Program-made: the position numbers and the translations under genes
Notes under the pieces: model-generated
Seen by the model: only the letters and a program-made list of their open reading frames with translations
What the model was told of the DNA's origin: nothing
Databases searched by the model: none
Source of the DNA: Scenedesmus sp. ARA3
Taxonomy: Eukaryota > Chlorophyta > Chlorophyceae > Sphaeropleales > Scenedesmaceae
DNA length: 64,000 nt
Direction of reading: 5' to 3'
Assembly (NCBI GenBank): GCA_004335835.1
Contig: RWJK01000256.1
Location: 62,001 to 126,000, forward strand
In this document: positions 1 through 16,764 of the stretch, one piece after another
Position numbering within the stretch: position 1 is the stretch's first letter
Layout of the letters: the number at the start of each line of letters is the position of its first letter

Positions 1-1391
1 GGGTTATTCTATGAATTCAGCGGGCAGCACATTGCTGCAGTGAGCTGTGCCACCCTCGTGGCACATGCTAGTTGTGGCACAGGCTGCTTGTGGCACAAGT
101 GCTTGCATGGCAATTGCCTGCTTGCTGCTGACCATTGCAGGCGGTGACGTCACTCAGCCGCACTTGTGTTGCTCAGCTGCTCATGCAGCGACCATGCACT
201 GTACTTGTCTGCTCTTTTGCAGCTTGGACTGGCTTGCCAGCCAGCTTGCCATGGGCCACACTTCACATTCATGGTAGCGCTTGTGCTGTAGCGGCTGTGT
301 TGTGTCAGCTCACACATACTGCTGCCTGTGCTGGCGGCAGCTCTTGGGCTGCATGGTTGTAGCTTATTGAGTGTTCCCCTGGTCAAAAACCACACATGTG
401 CAGCAGTCACAGTGCAAGAGGTGGCGGGCGTGCAACCTTGGAGCAGACAGCCGCCAGGCCGTGTTGACCAGAAGTGTCTGGCAGCTCTGGTTAGCTGGCC
501 GGATGAACACTTGAGATGCATGCGGGTTGTGCAGCACGTCTTGTGTTTTGTATCTACCTCGTGATATGAAACTGGAAGTGGCACTGCGCAGTGGCCAAGC
601 ATGCCAGTTGCAGCTCGACCAAACTGAGCTGGGATGTGACGGCCTGCACTGTGGCCAGCTGGTTTAGTTGTCATTTGAAGTCCGGTGTTGTCAACCACCT
701 GCGAGGTAGCGCAGGTGCACTGATCAGGGTGCAGGCGATGCAGTGGTGTCAACGCGCAGCATGTGCGTGCCCTGTTGTTGGGAGTCTGAGAGAGAGTTGT
801 CTCAGATTCTGTGTGATGCTGCCACAAGGTTGTAAGCGCTGGCCTTGCACAGGCTGGCCTGCTGCTGCATGTGCCTTACTCAGATGAAGCTGCAGCTTTT
901 AGTCTATCACTGCAGCAGCAGGTGCTCTTCAAGTGAGGCACTGACGACCTGCCACATGTGCAGTGCAACCAGAGGGTCACGTAAGGGAAAAGGTAAAGTG
1001 ACAAGTATCGAATGTTTCTCGGGTTGAAGTCGTTTGTTATCCCCAAGGAACATATCGTCAAAGCGTGCTTTCTGCTACTACATGCGCATTTGCAAGCTGC
1101 TGCACCCAACCACCTGCCTGTTCCTCTCGCAAGGCAAGCAAGACGACAAGGCACGCGATCAGGCCCTTTGGCTTTCTTGAACACCTTGACCTATCGCAAA
1201 ATTTACGATCCTTGCAGTTTGCGCATCTTGAGGATGCAATTCAGCGCTGACAGAATGTGCGAGTGTGCTTCTCAATTGTAGCCTTGCTCAGTTTCAATTA
1301 CAATTACGTCTGGGGGGCGGCAAATAGCTGGTTTGTAACCCCTTGCAGCAGGAGTATGCCGCAGTAGCCTCGCAGTGACTACTGTCAGCGG
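1..1391. other. No supported gene; probable tail of an upstream transcript plus promoter region
   Basis: No open frame here shows a recognisable domain, a signal peptide, or exon junctions that can be joined. The first 900 bases are T/G-rich on the + strand and rich in TGC and CATGC words, the same texture as the tails after the two + strand genes at 6659 and 14311. I infer a 3' untranslated region of a gene lying upstream of the window. From about 950 to 1391 the composition changes and probably holds the promoter and leader of the ABC1-type gene starting at 1392. Confidence 0.35.
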
Positions 1392-3408
1392 ATGGCGCAG
1401 TGCCAGAGCAGTGCAGCAATGCACGAGCTGCAAAGCCTATGCAGGCATGCCGCTAGGCGTATGCAGTCGCAGGCAGGCAGCGGTGAAGCCTGTACAAACA
1501 GCAGCCGAGCATGGGGCAGGAGCAGCAGAGGCACCAGGCAGCGCACTGTGGTACAGCAGCCTGCACACCCCCACCAGCAGGGTCAGGCCCAGCAGCAGCA
1601 AATCCAACAGCAGCAGCAGCAATTACACCAGCTGCAGCCCCTCTGGCAGCAGCTGCAGCCTGCAGCGACGCCAGCAGCACAACTCTGGCGGACCTCTTGC
1701 AGGAGCAGGCTAGGCCTGCTTGTACGACAGCCCCACTCAAACATCCTGCAAGCATTTAGACCACAAAACCGCCTTTTGAGCAGAGCTGCAGCAGGCAGCC
1801 CACCCTCATTCAGCACGCTAGCTGCAGCAAGAGCAGCTGGCAGCAGTAGCAGGCTAGGCCTGAGCCAACGCCTCGGCAGCAGCAGCAGCAGCAGCAGCTG
1901 GAGGTCCTGGGTGCAGCAGCAGCTGGGCAGCAGCAGGATGCTGCACCTGCAGCGGCAAACCAGGCCACAGGCAGCAGCAGCAGCAGCGCATGCCACACGC
2001 GGCCTCAGCAGCTCAGCAGCCGTAGCAGCCGCAGCGTCGCGCAGCAGCGCACAGCAGCTGTCGGCTGGTTGGGCTGACACGTGGTCCCTGTGGGTTGACA
2101 AAACCTCAGGGTTCTTGCTGGCCAGCCTGCTGAATGCACTTAACCTTGTGGGCAACAAGCTTCCAGTGGCTCTGGGGCTGCTGCTTGTCGACATGGCACA
2201 CAACAGCCCGCTACTAGGCGGCAGCAGAGCAGACAGCTTGCAGGCCGCATACCTGCCGGCTAATCTTACAGAGGGCGGCTTCTACTCCGACGGAGGCGCA
2301 GTGTATGCCGCAACAGCAGCAGCTGCAGCAGCCGAGGCCGGCCGCAAAGACAGCAGCAGCCAGCAGCAGGGCGCCTGGGCAGGTGTTGCGGCCGCACTCT
2401 CCGCCGGCGCGCGGCTGCTGTGGCTGGGGTGCATTTGGCTGCCTGCGTTAGTAACAAGCCCTGCTGCATTGTGGGGAGGTGCTGCAGCAAGGGCCTGGTG
2501 GTTGGTGCTGCTGCGGCTCAGTTTGGAGGCCTCGGGGCCTGCTTTTATCAAGTGGGGGCAGTGGGCTGCTACGAGGCATGATGTGTTTGCGCAGGACGTG
2601 TGCTCGGCGCTGGAGCAGCTGCATACTGCAGCGCCTGCACACGGCTTCAGGTGAGGGTTTTAGGGTTTGAGAGGTGTGAGGGAGGTGTTGCGGGGGCATG
2701 CAGGGGTGGTGATTGTATTTGGTGGCTTCTGGATTGTATTTGAGGTTGGTGAGGCGGGCACGGCAACAGGACCACCAGTACCAGCGCAGCAGCAGTGGAT
2801 AGCATCATGGCATGCATTTGAACCCTCAACATTGTGGCAAGCAAGGCAGTTGAATTGCGTCCTGGCATAAAGCAGCCGATCTGAGCTGAGCTGTGCGCCT
2901 TCCTTGCCATGTTGGCACAACACCGCCACACACTCGACTTTCCTCTATTTCCTGTTGCTGCATTGCATGGCTCTGCTGCTGCTGCTGCTGCTGCTGCCGC
3001 AGGTACACCTGCAAGGTCATGACCAGCTCCTTTGGGCTGCCCCCCTCTGACCTGTTCACCTGGATCGAGGAGGAGCCCATCGCCTGTGGCAGCATCGGCC
3101 AGGTGCACCGTGGGCGGCTGACGGCCAAGGGCGCAGCACTCACAGGCTGCGCAGCGGGAGACCTAGTGGCCATCAAGGTGAGCCGCAGCAGCAGCAGTAG
3201 CAGAAGCAGCAGCAGCAGCAGCAGCAGCAGCGGCATAGGTGGCCATCAAGGTGAGGCACACCTTTGGTGTGAGTATAAATCGTGGGAAGCAGCCGCAGCA
3301 GCAGCAGCAGCAGCAGCAGCAGAAACAACAGCAGCGGTTAGCAGCAGCATCGTGAGCGAGGCCATCCTACATGATTACAGACAGCGACTTATGTATGGCA
3401 TGTGCTCC

Positions 3409-3450
<42 letters not shown>

Positions 3451-3518
3451 CAGGTGCGCCACCCGGGCGTGAGCGAGGCCATTGAGCGCGACTTCCAGAC
3501 TGACTTATGCACGACATG

Positions 3519-3553
<35 letters not shown>

Positions 3554-6500
3554 TCAGGTGCGCCACCCTGGCGTGAGCGAGGCCATCGAGCGTGACTTCC
3601 AGACCATGGTGTGGCTGGCACACCTGGCGGGGCAGCTGCTGCCGGCGGTGCGCGCGCTGCGCCTGGACGACACACTCAAGCAGTTTGCGGCGCCGCTGCA
3701 CGAGCAGGTGCGGCGGCGGCGGCGGTGGCAGCAGCAGCAGCAAGTGTGCGTGAACACTAGGGTGGATGTGTGACGTTGCAGCAGCACGCAATAGCGGTGG
3801 TGGGCTGATGTGTAGGTCCACACACTGGCAATGGTGCATGGCAGCTGCATGGCTGAAAGCGGGGCTGCATTGGTCGAAGCGGGCTGCCGCTCACTGCAGT
3901 ACGCACATGACAGGCTCGCTTGCCAGCGTCAATTGAGACCCTTTTAGTTGCCTGAACACCACTCATCTGCACAGTCATTGCTGCTGATGCCGGCGGCCGA
4001 TGGCGTTGTTGAGGCTTGGATGGTGACGCGATTAGTAAGGATGATATGCTTGCTGCTGCGGCTGCCGCAGGTGGACCTGTCGCGTGAGGCCGCCAACCTG
4101 CAGCGCTTCAACCAGAACTTCAAGCGGGCGCGCGCGGTGAGGGCAGGCAGCACGGCAGCAGCAGTGCAAGCACAGCAATTGCACAGCGGAGAAGGCCATG
4201 CCGGCAACAGCTTCAGCAGCAGCAGGAGTGGCAAATGTCTGTAGCAGCAAAAGCGGCTGGCAGCAACTGCACCAGCAGCAGCAGGAGACGGATTCTGCTA
4301 GTGGTAACAACTCCCGCAGCAGCTGCACACCTGGTGTCGAGCAATGCATCAAGTGAGGCTGCTTTGTGTCTGATAATGCGCTCCTGCCCTGTGCCTTTTG
4401 CTGCGGATGCTGCTGCCGCCCCTCAGGTGTCCTTCCCGCTGCCGCTGTACCCCCTGGTGTCACCCGATGTGCTTGTGGAGAGCTATGAGGTGGGTGGCAC
4501 TGCAACTGTGACAACATGCGGGTCGCAGTGGACAGCTTTGTAGTGCTGGTTCACAACGTTGGACTTGCATGACAAAGCAACCCCTCACTGTGCCTTGATA
4601 CGGCATTGTCACAGCTCACAGATGGGATCCAGGTGTGCCAGAACTGTGTGCCACCTTTGAACATTAGTGGGCACTCGGCATGCACCACTGCACTGCTGTT
4701 TGTCCTGTAACGTTTTGGAGCGTCTGTCATAGCCGGCAGCAACATATGCTGCTGCTGCTGCTGCTGCTGCTGCAGGTTGGCCGCCACATCAGCCACTACA
4801 TTGCTGCCAAGGAGGGCAGCCACCCCTACAGGGTGCGCCTGGCTGAGCTGGGCAGCGGCACCATGCTGCAGGTGGGGCATGGTGGTGGGCGCTGGCACTG
4901 GCGGCGTATACACATTTGGCTTGCTATGTCTGCCATTTTTTAATTATCCTGTGTTCATCGGTCCGTATTGGAGTTCATTTGTTTCTAAAGTTGTATTGCA
5001 TGTTGCAATGCAGATGATGCTGGTGGACAACCTCATCCACAGCGACCTGCACCCGGGCAACATCCTGGTGCGCCTGGAGCCGCCGCAGGGTTTACTCGGC
5101 CTGGCCTACAAAACCCTGCGCAGCCTGGCCAACCCTGAAGGGCCTGTTATGAGGACGCTCGGCTCGGCACTGGAGTCAATCAGCAAGCAGCAGCAAGATG
5201 CCAGCAGCAGCAGCAGCAGCAGTAGTCAGACTGCTGGTGACGATGCAGTGCAGGCCTTGACAGTGGCATCAACAGGCAGCGCCGACAGCAGCAGCAGTAG
5301 CAGGGGTCGGTGGGATGTGCGGCGCATGTGTGCTGCAGCAGCTGCTGCCGTGCGCGACCCTGCTGCCGCGCTGCTGCAGCTGCAGTCTGCGCTGACAGGT
5401 GTTGCTGCTGGCTGGCTGCAACCCCACATTGTGCTGCTTGATGTGGGCATGGCCACTGAGCTGTCACTGGAGGACCAGAAGAACATGGTGGGGCTGTTCA
5501 GGTGGGGCATGCGTTTGTGGGTGTACCACAGGGTACAGGGTTTAGTGTGTGTGAGTAGGGTTTTGCCGTGTGCTGCTTGATGTGGGCATGGGGACTGAGC
5601 TGTTCCTGGAGGACCATAAGATATGGTGGGGCTGTTCAGGTGGGCTGTAACATCGTGTTCAGGTGGGCTGTAACATTGTGTGTGTTGGTGGTTGACAGGG
5701 TTCAGTGGGCCCCGGGGGAGGGGGGAACAAGGGTTTTGTCGTGTGCTGGATGTGATTGTGGCGGAGGACCAGAAGAGTATGGTGGGGCTGTTCAGGTGGG
5801 TTGTGCATGGGTGCAGAGCTCTGTGATTGGGGTTTTGCCGTGGAACCTACTAACCATCACCCTAGCCTGAGCATGTGTGACCTCATTCCTTGGTTTGAAT
5901 TGAGCGCCTGCCTTTCTTCGTGCAGTTAGCACCTCAGCATCTCAACCGACCACACCCACTCACTACACCTGGTGTGTCCTCTCTTGGAAATGCTGCGCAG
6001 GTCATATCGCTGCGCTGGATGGCGCCAATGTGGCGGACCTCAATAACTCAAGCAACTGCATGTGCTTGATCGTTCAATAAATTCTTGACCCTGTGTCTTC
6101 CCTTGCAACCCGCTATGCAGGTCATTCGCTGCGCTGGACGGCGCCAATGTGGCTCGCTGGACGCTGCGCTTCAGCGGCGCCGAGCAGGCCTGCGAGGACC
6201 CCAAAGCTTTCGTGGAAGACATGCAGGCCACCTTCGAAACGCTCAAGAAGACAATTGCAGCCAACCAGGCCGCTGAGGCACGCTGGAAGGAGCAGCAGCA
6301 CCGGCTGCAGCAGCAGCCGCTGCCGCAGCAGCAGCAATCCTCTTCCGCCGACAGCAGCAGCAGCAGCAGCAGTACATTAGTTCCAATGCCGGAGCACTTT
6401 GACAGCGGGGCAGAGGCGCTGTCCACAGTGCTAGAGCTGGTGCGTGTGCACGGTGTGTCGCTGCCTGGGCACATCTGCGCTGTGGTTGTTACCACGCTGA

Positions 6501-6658
6501 TTTTGGAAGGCTGGAGTAACAAGCTGGCTCCAGATCACAGTGTGCTGAGCCAGGTGCAGGGCATGTTTTCGCCTTCGATGTACAGCTGGCACGACAGGAT
6601 CGACTCTGTGGTGGATATGGTGATGGACAGGGGCGACACCGCACTGTGCGCTTGCTAG
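1392..6658 (+). CDS. ABC1/UbiB-family atypical kinase (ABC1K, ADCK-like), 8 exons
   Basis: Exons: 1392-2650, 3003-3177, 3558-3707, 4071-4136, 4427-4489, 4776-4871, 5014-5501, 6121-6658. They sum to 2,835 bases (944 residues) with matching phases. Family landmarks in order: KWGQ near residue 387, the loop PIACGSIGQV near 445 (where many members have an Ala-rich AAAS), the catalytic HSDLHPGN near 612, and LLDVG near 746 in place of DFG. About 130 low-complexity residues separate HSDLHPGN from DVG, an unusual insertion. The first ~370 residues are Ser/Gln/Ala-rich with Arg and few acids, consistent with an organelle transit region plus linker. Known relatives act in mitochondria or plastids and support quinone or lipid metabolism; the substrate here cannot be inferred. 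The GS loop and DVG resemble the divergent ADCK2-like branch more than COQ8. The first ATG of the open frame was chosen as start. Confidence 0.88.
3239..3606 (+). repeat. Tandem echoes of the exon 3 acceptor in ABC1K intron 2
   Basis: The start of exon 3 (CAG then GTGCGCCACCC, true copy from 3555) is preceded by a near-identical copy at 3451-3540. That copy includes its own CAG acceptor and about 50 coding-like bases, then runs into GACTTATGCACGACATGTG and a CTG tract. An older copy at 3352-3410 keeps GTGAGCGAGGCCAT and the GACTTATGTA segment. An echo of the end of exon 2 (GGCCATCAAGGTGAG) lies at 3241-3255. The 3451 copy would shift into a stop if used as the exon, so the 3558 copy is the one compatible with the kinase frame. 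Confidence 0.85.
5502..6120 (+). repeat. ABC1K intron 7 with exon-end echoes on the left and an exon-start echo on the right
   Basis: The end of exon 7 (GGACCAGAAGAACATGG through CTGTTCAG and its donor) is repeated in degenerate form at 5568-5645 and 5731-5806. Both copies retain GTGGGGCTGTTCAGGTGGG. The start of exon 8 (CAGGTCATTCGCTGCGCTGG at 6118) is echoed at 5998-6040, again with the CAG acceptor. A further short GTTCAGGTGGGCTGTAACAT tandem occurs at 5634-5683. Only the outermost pair keeps the reading frame (AG plus G encodes Arg). Confidence 0.85.
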
Positions 6659-9302
6659 CTGAGGTGAAAAAACAGGGCTTGTTATTTCTCAGTGCGACAA
6701 AGTGAGGGCTTTAGTGGATGAAGGGATTGTGTTGGTGCTTGCTAGCTGAGGTGAAGGCGTGTTTCTTGATGTCTGCTGCTGCGTGAGGGTCTGGAGGACG
6801 AGATGGTTACGCCATGGTGCTTGGCAGCACTGCTTGCAGCACAGGCTGCGTGGCTGCTCGTGCGGTGGGTAGCTGCAGCAGCACGCGTGTGTATAGCATT
6901 GGTGACCGGCTGTTGTTGCTGCTGCTGTGAGTTGACAGCAGCAGCATACCTTGCCCAAAATTGATGCGTCAGAGAGTGTGTTTGGGGTGGGTTGCGGCAG
7001 CTGGACATTGTGTTCAGCAACCATTGGTGAGCAGGATCAGTTCAGTGTGCGCATTTCTGTGTGCAGCATGCATTGTTTGACTGGCCTCCTTGTATCTTCT
7101 GCGCGGTGAAGGGGCAGCTGAGCGATGGACTGTCTGGTGTGGCAGTTGTCCGTGCACATGTTGGCATATCATTTGAGCGTCAGGCAGCCTGCTGGTCTGC
7201 AGTATGCAGTCAATGCCCGGTCAGCTGCTGCTTGCTGCAGCCCACTAGGCATACCAGTAGCTGCTATTTACCAGTCGTAGCCACAGTGAGCTGCTGCATG
7301 CCACAGTCACTGCGCCCTTGCTGGCCGTTGGGCTCTGGGCTGTAATGTCGCAGCCGTCCACAGCAGCAGGTCTTTCATAATGTCTATCATCATCGCAGCA
7401 TCTTTTGCGCTTTGCAGCAGGTGTGTAGGCACAGCACGGGGGAGTGGCCTGACCGGCAGGGTTACTGCACCAGATTTTCTTTGCTTTGGGACATTTGGTG
7501 GATTGTGGCTCCACTAACTCGACCGAATCAACCATCCTGGCTGGCAGGTTTACTGCGCAGCATGTTGCGGCATGTTGCGGCGTGCTGGCAGTCACTTGCG
7601 GAGCGCAGCAGCACCAGTGCATGTGCAGCGCAGAAGCAGTGGCTGCCATGGTATGTACAGGCCGTAGTGCACTTGCGAGTGAGAGTCGTGCAGCAGTGAA
7701 GTGGACCTACCTGTGGATGTGCGCAGGGCACGTTATCATGCTGGTGTGAGCTGTACAGCAGTGGCCTGCGGCAGGTGTGCTGAAGCGTGCACCAGGCTGG
7801 ATGCAATCCTGGCTGTATGCCTGTTTTTGGCTGCAGCAATTTTGCCCCTTTTATGGCCGAGCACTGTTGCGTGTTTGCAAACAATTGCTTTTGGAAGCCA
7901 GGGGGCATTTGGTGTCACCGCAAGGGGCTTCAGTCGTAACCAAGTTGGCTGCCATGCTGTTTGGCTACTGACCAACCAGGTGCGTCACAGGGCAGATCCT
8001 GCCCTTGACTGACCGTGTTCTCTGCGTTCGTGTGCGGACATCAAGCAGATACCTGTAACAGTAATGTGTGCGCTCATTTGATGCCTGCAACGTTGTGCGG
8101 TGCTGTTGTTTGACGCTGCCAATGGCACAGTCCACTTGACTGGTGGTTATTACCCACCTTGCCATGCTAGCGCTGCAAGTGCTGCACGTTGCTCTGCGAC
8201 TAGGCTCTTCACGGCCTCGTACAGACGTATGTAAGGCGAATGCCGTGAAAGCAAGCTACACGCCGGGCGTCACGAGAACAACCATGCGGGCGCAACCCTG
8301 ATTCATTACTGGTACAGTCAACTGGTTGAAGACTTCTCATACTCGTATCAGTGTCCTTGCGTGAAACTTTCGCGCATCTGCGGCGCTGAGCGAGGGCGTC
8401 ATCATCTGGCTTCCGGGACCTGGTCCCTGACCTGGTCCCCGAACTCCACATGCCGCGCGCATAAAACCATAATAACTACTTAATGCAGAGCTAAAATTGC
8501 AATCGTCACAGTTACTCTCAGAAATTTCTGATGACGAAGAGTCTAAGGTGCAGCCACGTGGGTATCCCCGGGTGAGCCCATGATAGTGCTGCTATATCCC
8601 CGGAGGTGCTGCTTTTATCAGCACACTTTCAGTGATCTCATACAACGTGTGACAAACTATATGTGAACGCACCACACGGTGGTCATTTCGGCCAGGCTGT
8701 GCGAACAAGCCTTCTGTCATGGTCCAGTCAACCATGCTTCATGCAAGCCTCGATCAGCGTCTGCACGGCTGTAGTTCGTGCATACTTTCTGCGTTCAGAC
8801 TAAGCAAATAACATATTCTGGACGCGATGGTGTCTGGACTCCTCCCGTACGTGTTTGGCGATGGTGTCAATATTTGGCCACCTGGTGCTTGGCATGATCC
8901 TCCTGGCTGTAGTGATTATTTTGCACTGTTTGTCCTGCCAAATGCCCCATCATGATTTAAACCATGTTGACTACTTGTGTGGGCCTGCGACGCCAAGCTT
9001 GTGAAGGTAATGCAAGGTCATGAGCTGCACTCGGAATTTCTTGGTTAGGCGTTCCGACCGTGTGGGCCTTTCATGTGCTGTAGAAAAGGACTCAAGACCT
9101 CGTAAAGCTTGATAACAAGCTTTCATCACACACAAGTAGCATTTCTTCCAAACGTAGATAGCCACATCCCTACCTCCTGCACGTTCGTGCAGCCGGCAAG
9201 GTCGGACAATCGCGTGTTTGCACGCCTGGTGAACAGAACTCTTGAAATACTCGATTATTGAAACTAAGGGCAACAAGAGCGTAGTAGTTTGTCTCACCAA
9301 CC
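6659..9302. other. Long 3' tail of ABC1K followed by AT-richer intergenic DNA and the promoter of the 9303 gene
   Basis: No convincing coding exon was found on either strand. 6659 to about 8160 is T/G-rich on the + strand, like the other presumed 3' untranslated regions; TGTAA words (the usual green-algal poly(A) signal) occur at several places, for example near 7341. From about 8450 to 9290 triplet repeats vanish and the sequence becomes AT-richer. I read this as true intergenic DNA plus the promoter and leader of the next gene, whose ATG sits in the good context CAACCATGCG. Confidence 0.4.
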
Positions 9303-14310
<5,008 letters not shown>

Positions 14311-16626
14311 GCCAGAGTTGTTTAAAGGCGTTGGCAGGTTCTGGCGGTGGTTCAGGATCTGTATTGAGCAATGCATGGCATGGGGGTGATGGTAGATGAT
14401 TTTACATAGGTGCTTGGGAGGGTTCAAAGACTGTTAGCTTGTGTGGAAGTGGCTTGCCATGCAAGCAGCTAGCTGTCATTCATGATGACACGCATGCACG
14501 GCAGCTTCTTGCTGGCTGTCTGCATGCAGGGTGCTGTGCTGTTGTTGGAGTCTCCGTTGTTTTCCATAGTACGAGGAGCAAATAAAGTTCATCGTCGTCT
14601 GCATGGCTTGATATCGTGTCTAACAATTGCCTGCATGTCAGGTTGCAGGTGCTTGGCGCAATTTGCGTGCATGTGCATTGACAGGCAGCAGTGATGTATG
14701 TTGCTTTTGGGGTTCGACAGTGCAATGCCTACACACTCTTAGGGTGCAGCTGCACCAGCAATGCATGTGCTTTTACAGTTCCAGTACGGTTCGTGGCTTG
14801 GAAGGCTGGGAACACAGAACACGTGGCTGACGGGCGCACAGCAGCAGTGCATTGGATGGCAGTACTGCCATCAGTAGTGGTGTAGAGCATTGCGTTTGCT
14901 TCCGGAATGTTGAGGGATATTCGTTCCATGTTTTGATGCTGCAATGCAGTACTGCATGTTTGTTTTGCACCAGTTTGCGGACTGTTTGCTTTAGTGGGTA
15001 TCTGGACCCAAGGACCGTTTGTGGTGTGCGACATCACATTGTGTGCATGTCGCTTGGGCATACTGACCATTTGCAGTTGAGCACTGTTGGGTCGATCACC
15101 GGAGGATCTGCAGGACTGTTGATGCTCTGAAAGCTGCACCCGGCATGGCATGATACACATGCGGGTGCCAGCAGCTGCCAGTGACTTAGTTGTTTGTTAA
15201 GAGGAGGAGCAGCAGCAGTTTGTTTCAAAATCACGGGCAGCCTTGACTTGCTGCTGTCCAGTGTCCATACTTTGGCTGCAAGGAAGCACCCAAATGTGAT
15301 TACGCATGGAGTGTGCGAGACTTGTTACATAGCCGTGTGGCTTGTCTTCAGTCACGCAGCTTAGCGTGCTGTGCCGCTGGCTCAGCCTGGTTCCTGCCTT
15401 GACTGCGTGGTGTACTGGATTTACAGGGCGAGTCTTTGTCATATCTTGCCGCATTTCTAGCAGCATGTCTTTGGGCATAGCTTGGGGCATATCATGGGGT
15501 ATACTTTGGGGCAGATCTCTTGGCATACTTTAGGCAACCGCAGCTGCTAGCCTTGCATCAGCAGATGGCTTGTATTAGGTCGGCGCAGACAGACACCTGC
15601 ACATTGCCACGGCTGTGCAGCAGGCATGTTACCCTGAGGTTGCAGCAGCAGTTCTTGTCTTAGCGTTTGCTTTCTCTGCTACCTTTTAGGTGTTTTGTGT
15701 CCCAAGGGACCCAGTGGTCCTGAGCAGATGCATATCAGCACTAAGCCCAACGGCAAACGCATGCATGCGCACCCTGGACTATCATTTGTTGTTGTGTGGC
15801 CTGGGCCAACCAGGTGATGAAGCGGCAGTGCTGTTGTATTGCTGTTGTGGACAGCGTACATTGGCAAGAAAGGCTCAGATGCTTGCTTGGACCCTCCCAC
15901 GTCTTGTGGAACGCTGCACCTGTTGTTCAGGGCTGCAACTACGCAGCTGCAACGAAGATGCAGAGTGTGTGGGCTGAGCAGGGGTGCACTCAGTCGCTTG
16001 TGTCGCTGCTGCTAGCTAGTGTTGTCCTCACTCTTGTTCGTTTTTGCGGCATTTGCTGAACTTGGCAATAAACAGTTAGTGTTGCATTCCTTCACCAAAA
16101 TGCAACAAGGGACAAATGACCACTGCTGGGAATTTATATTTTCAGGTCTTAGTAGGATGCTCATGGGAGCAAAGGTTGTTGGACAGTGCAGTTGAGCAAA
16201 CTTGGAGCATGCAGTGCAGCACTGTTTCTTTGCTTGTGAGCCGCTTGCGCTGGCAGCCAGTGCTGCAGAATGCGATGCTGGCAGAGTCAGGGTGATTGCC
16301 GCTCAACGATTTTGATGCCGTATGTCATGATGCTCTTAGTGAATTGGCAGCACGCTTTTGTGAATACTGCCTTTGCGCATATGCACGATGCATGGTGCCA
16401 CTGCAGTTTGCAGCACCGTATGGAAACCAGCAGGCTTTTTTTCTTTTGAGCAGCACCACCACAGTGTTATCGTCTGTGCAGTTGCCCATATAATCGTCCC
16501 AAAAGGGCGCAGTTCAATTGTCAGCAGTTCTGTTACTTGGGTGCAACCATTACAATAACTATGATACGGTAATAGGCACATGAGTGGTACGCCTTTTGCT
16601 TCATGCGTGAATCTCTCCCAGGCTTT
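14311..16626. other. Presumed long 3' untranslated region and intergenic DNA; no gene found
   Basis: Directly after the stop at 14308-14310 the sequence is T/G-rich on the + strand, without triplet-repeat clusters and without joinable exons. Short repeats such as GGGGCATA/TGGGCATA near 15475-15530 are local. I see no recognisable protein motif on either strand, so I treat it as untranslated tail plus the spacer to the opposite-strand gene. Confidence 0.4.
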
Positions 16627-16764
16627 TCAGGCGTCTGACTCGCTGGTGCTGTCACAGCTGCCCCAGAGGCTAGGCAGCACAGCAGCCCTGTCAGTCGCAC
16701 TGCACAGCTGCACCCGCAGCCGCTGCACAGCTGCCTGCGCCGCCTGCTGCTCCTGCTGCAGGCA
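16627..16764 (-). pseudogene. Dispersed copy of the last ~45 codons of the NEK-like kinase
   Basis: On the - strand this segment reads as a peptide ending CDSTSESDA and a stop. It is nearly identical to the C-terminal end of the kinase coding region at 20832-20970, with only a few substitutions. Flanking sequence on both sides is unrelated, so this is a short dispersed duplication of about 140 bases, not a second gene. It lies downstream of the propeller-like gene, about 4.2 kb from its source. No kinase domain accompanies it, so I infer a non-functional fragment. Confidence 0.8.

Noticed and set aside
150..827. 225-residue open frame on the - strand
   Set aside because: No domain, leader or codon pattern; it lies in T/G-rich sequence typical of + strand transcript tails in this window.
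8971..9300. 109-residue - strand frame just upstream of the Cys-rich gene
   Set aside because: It overlaps the presumed promoter and leader of the + strand gene, has no recognisable motif and no supporting splice or conservation signal.
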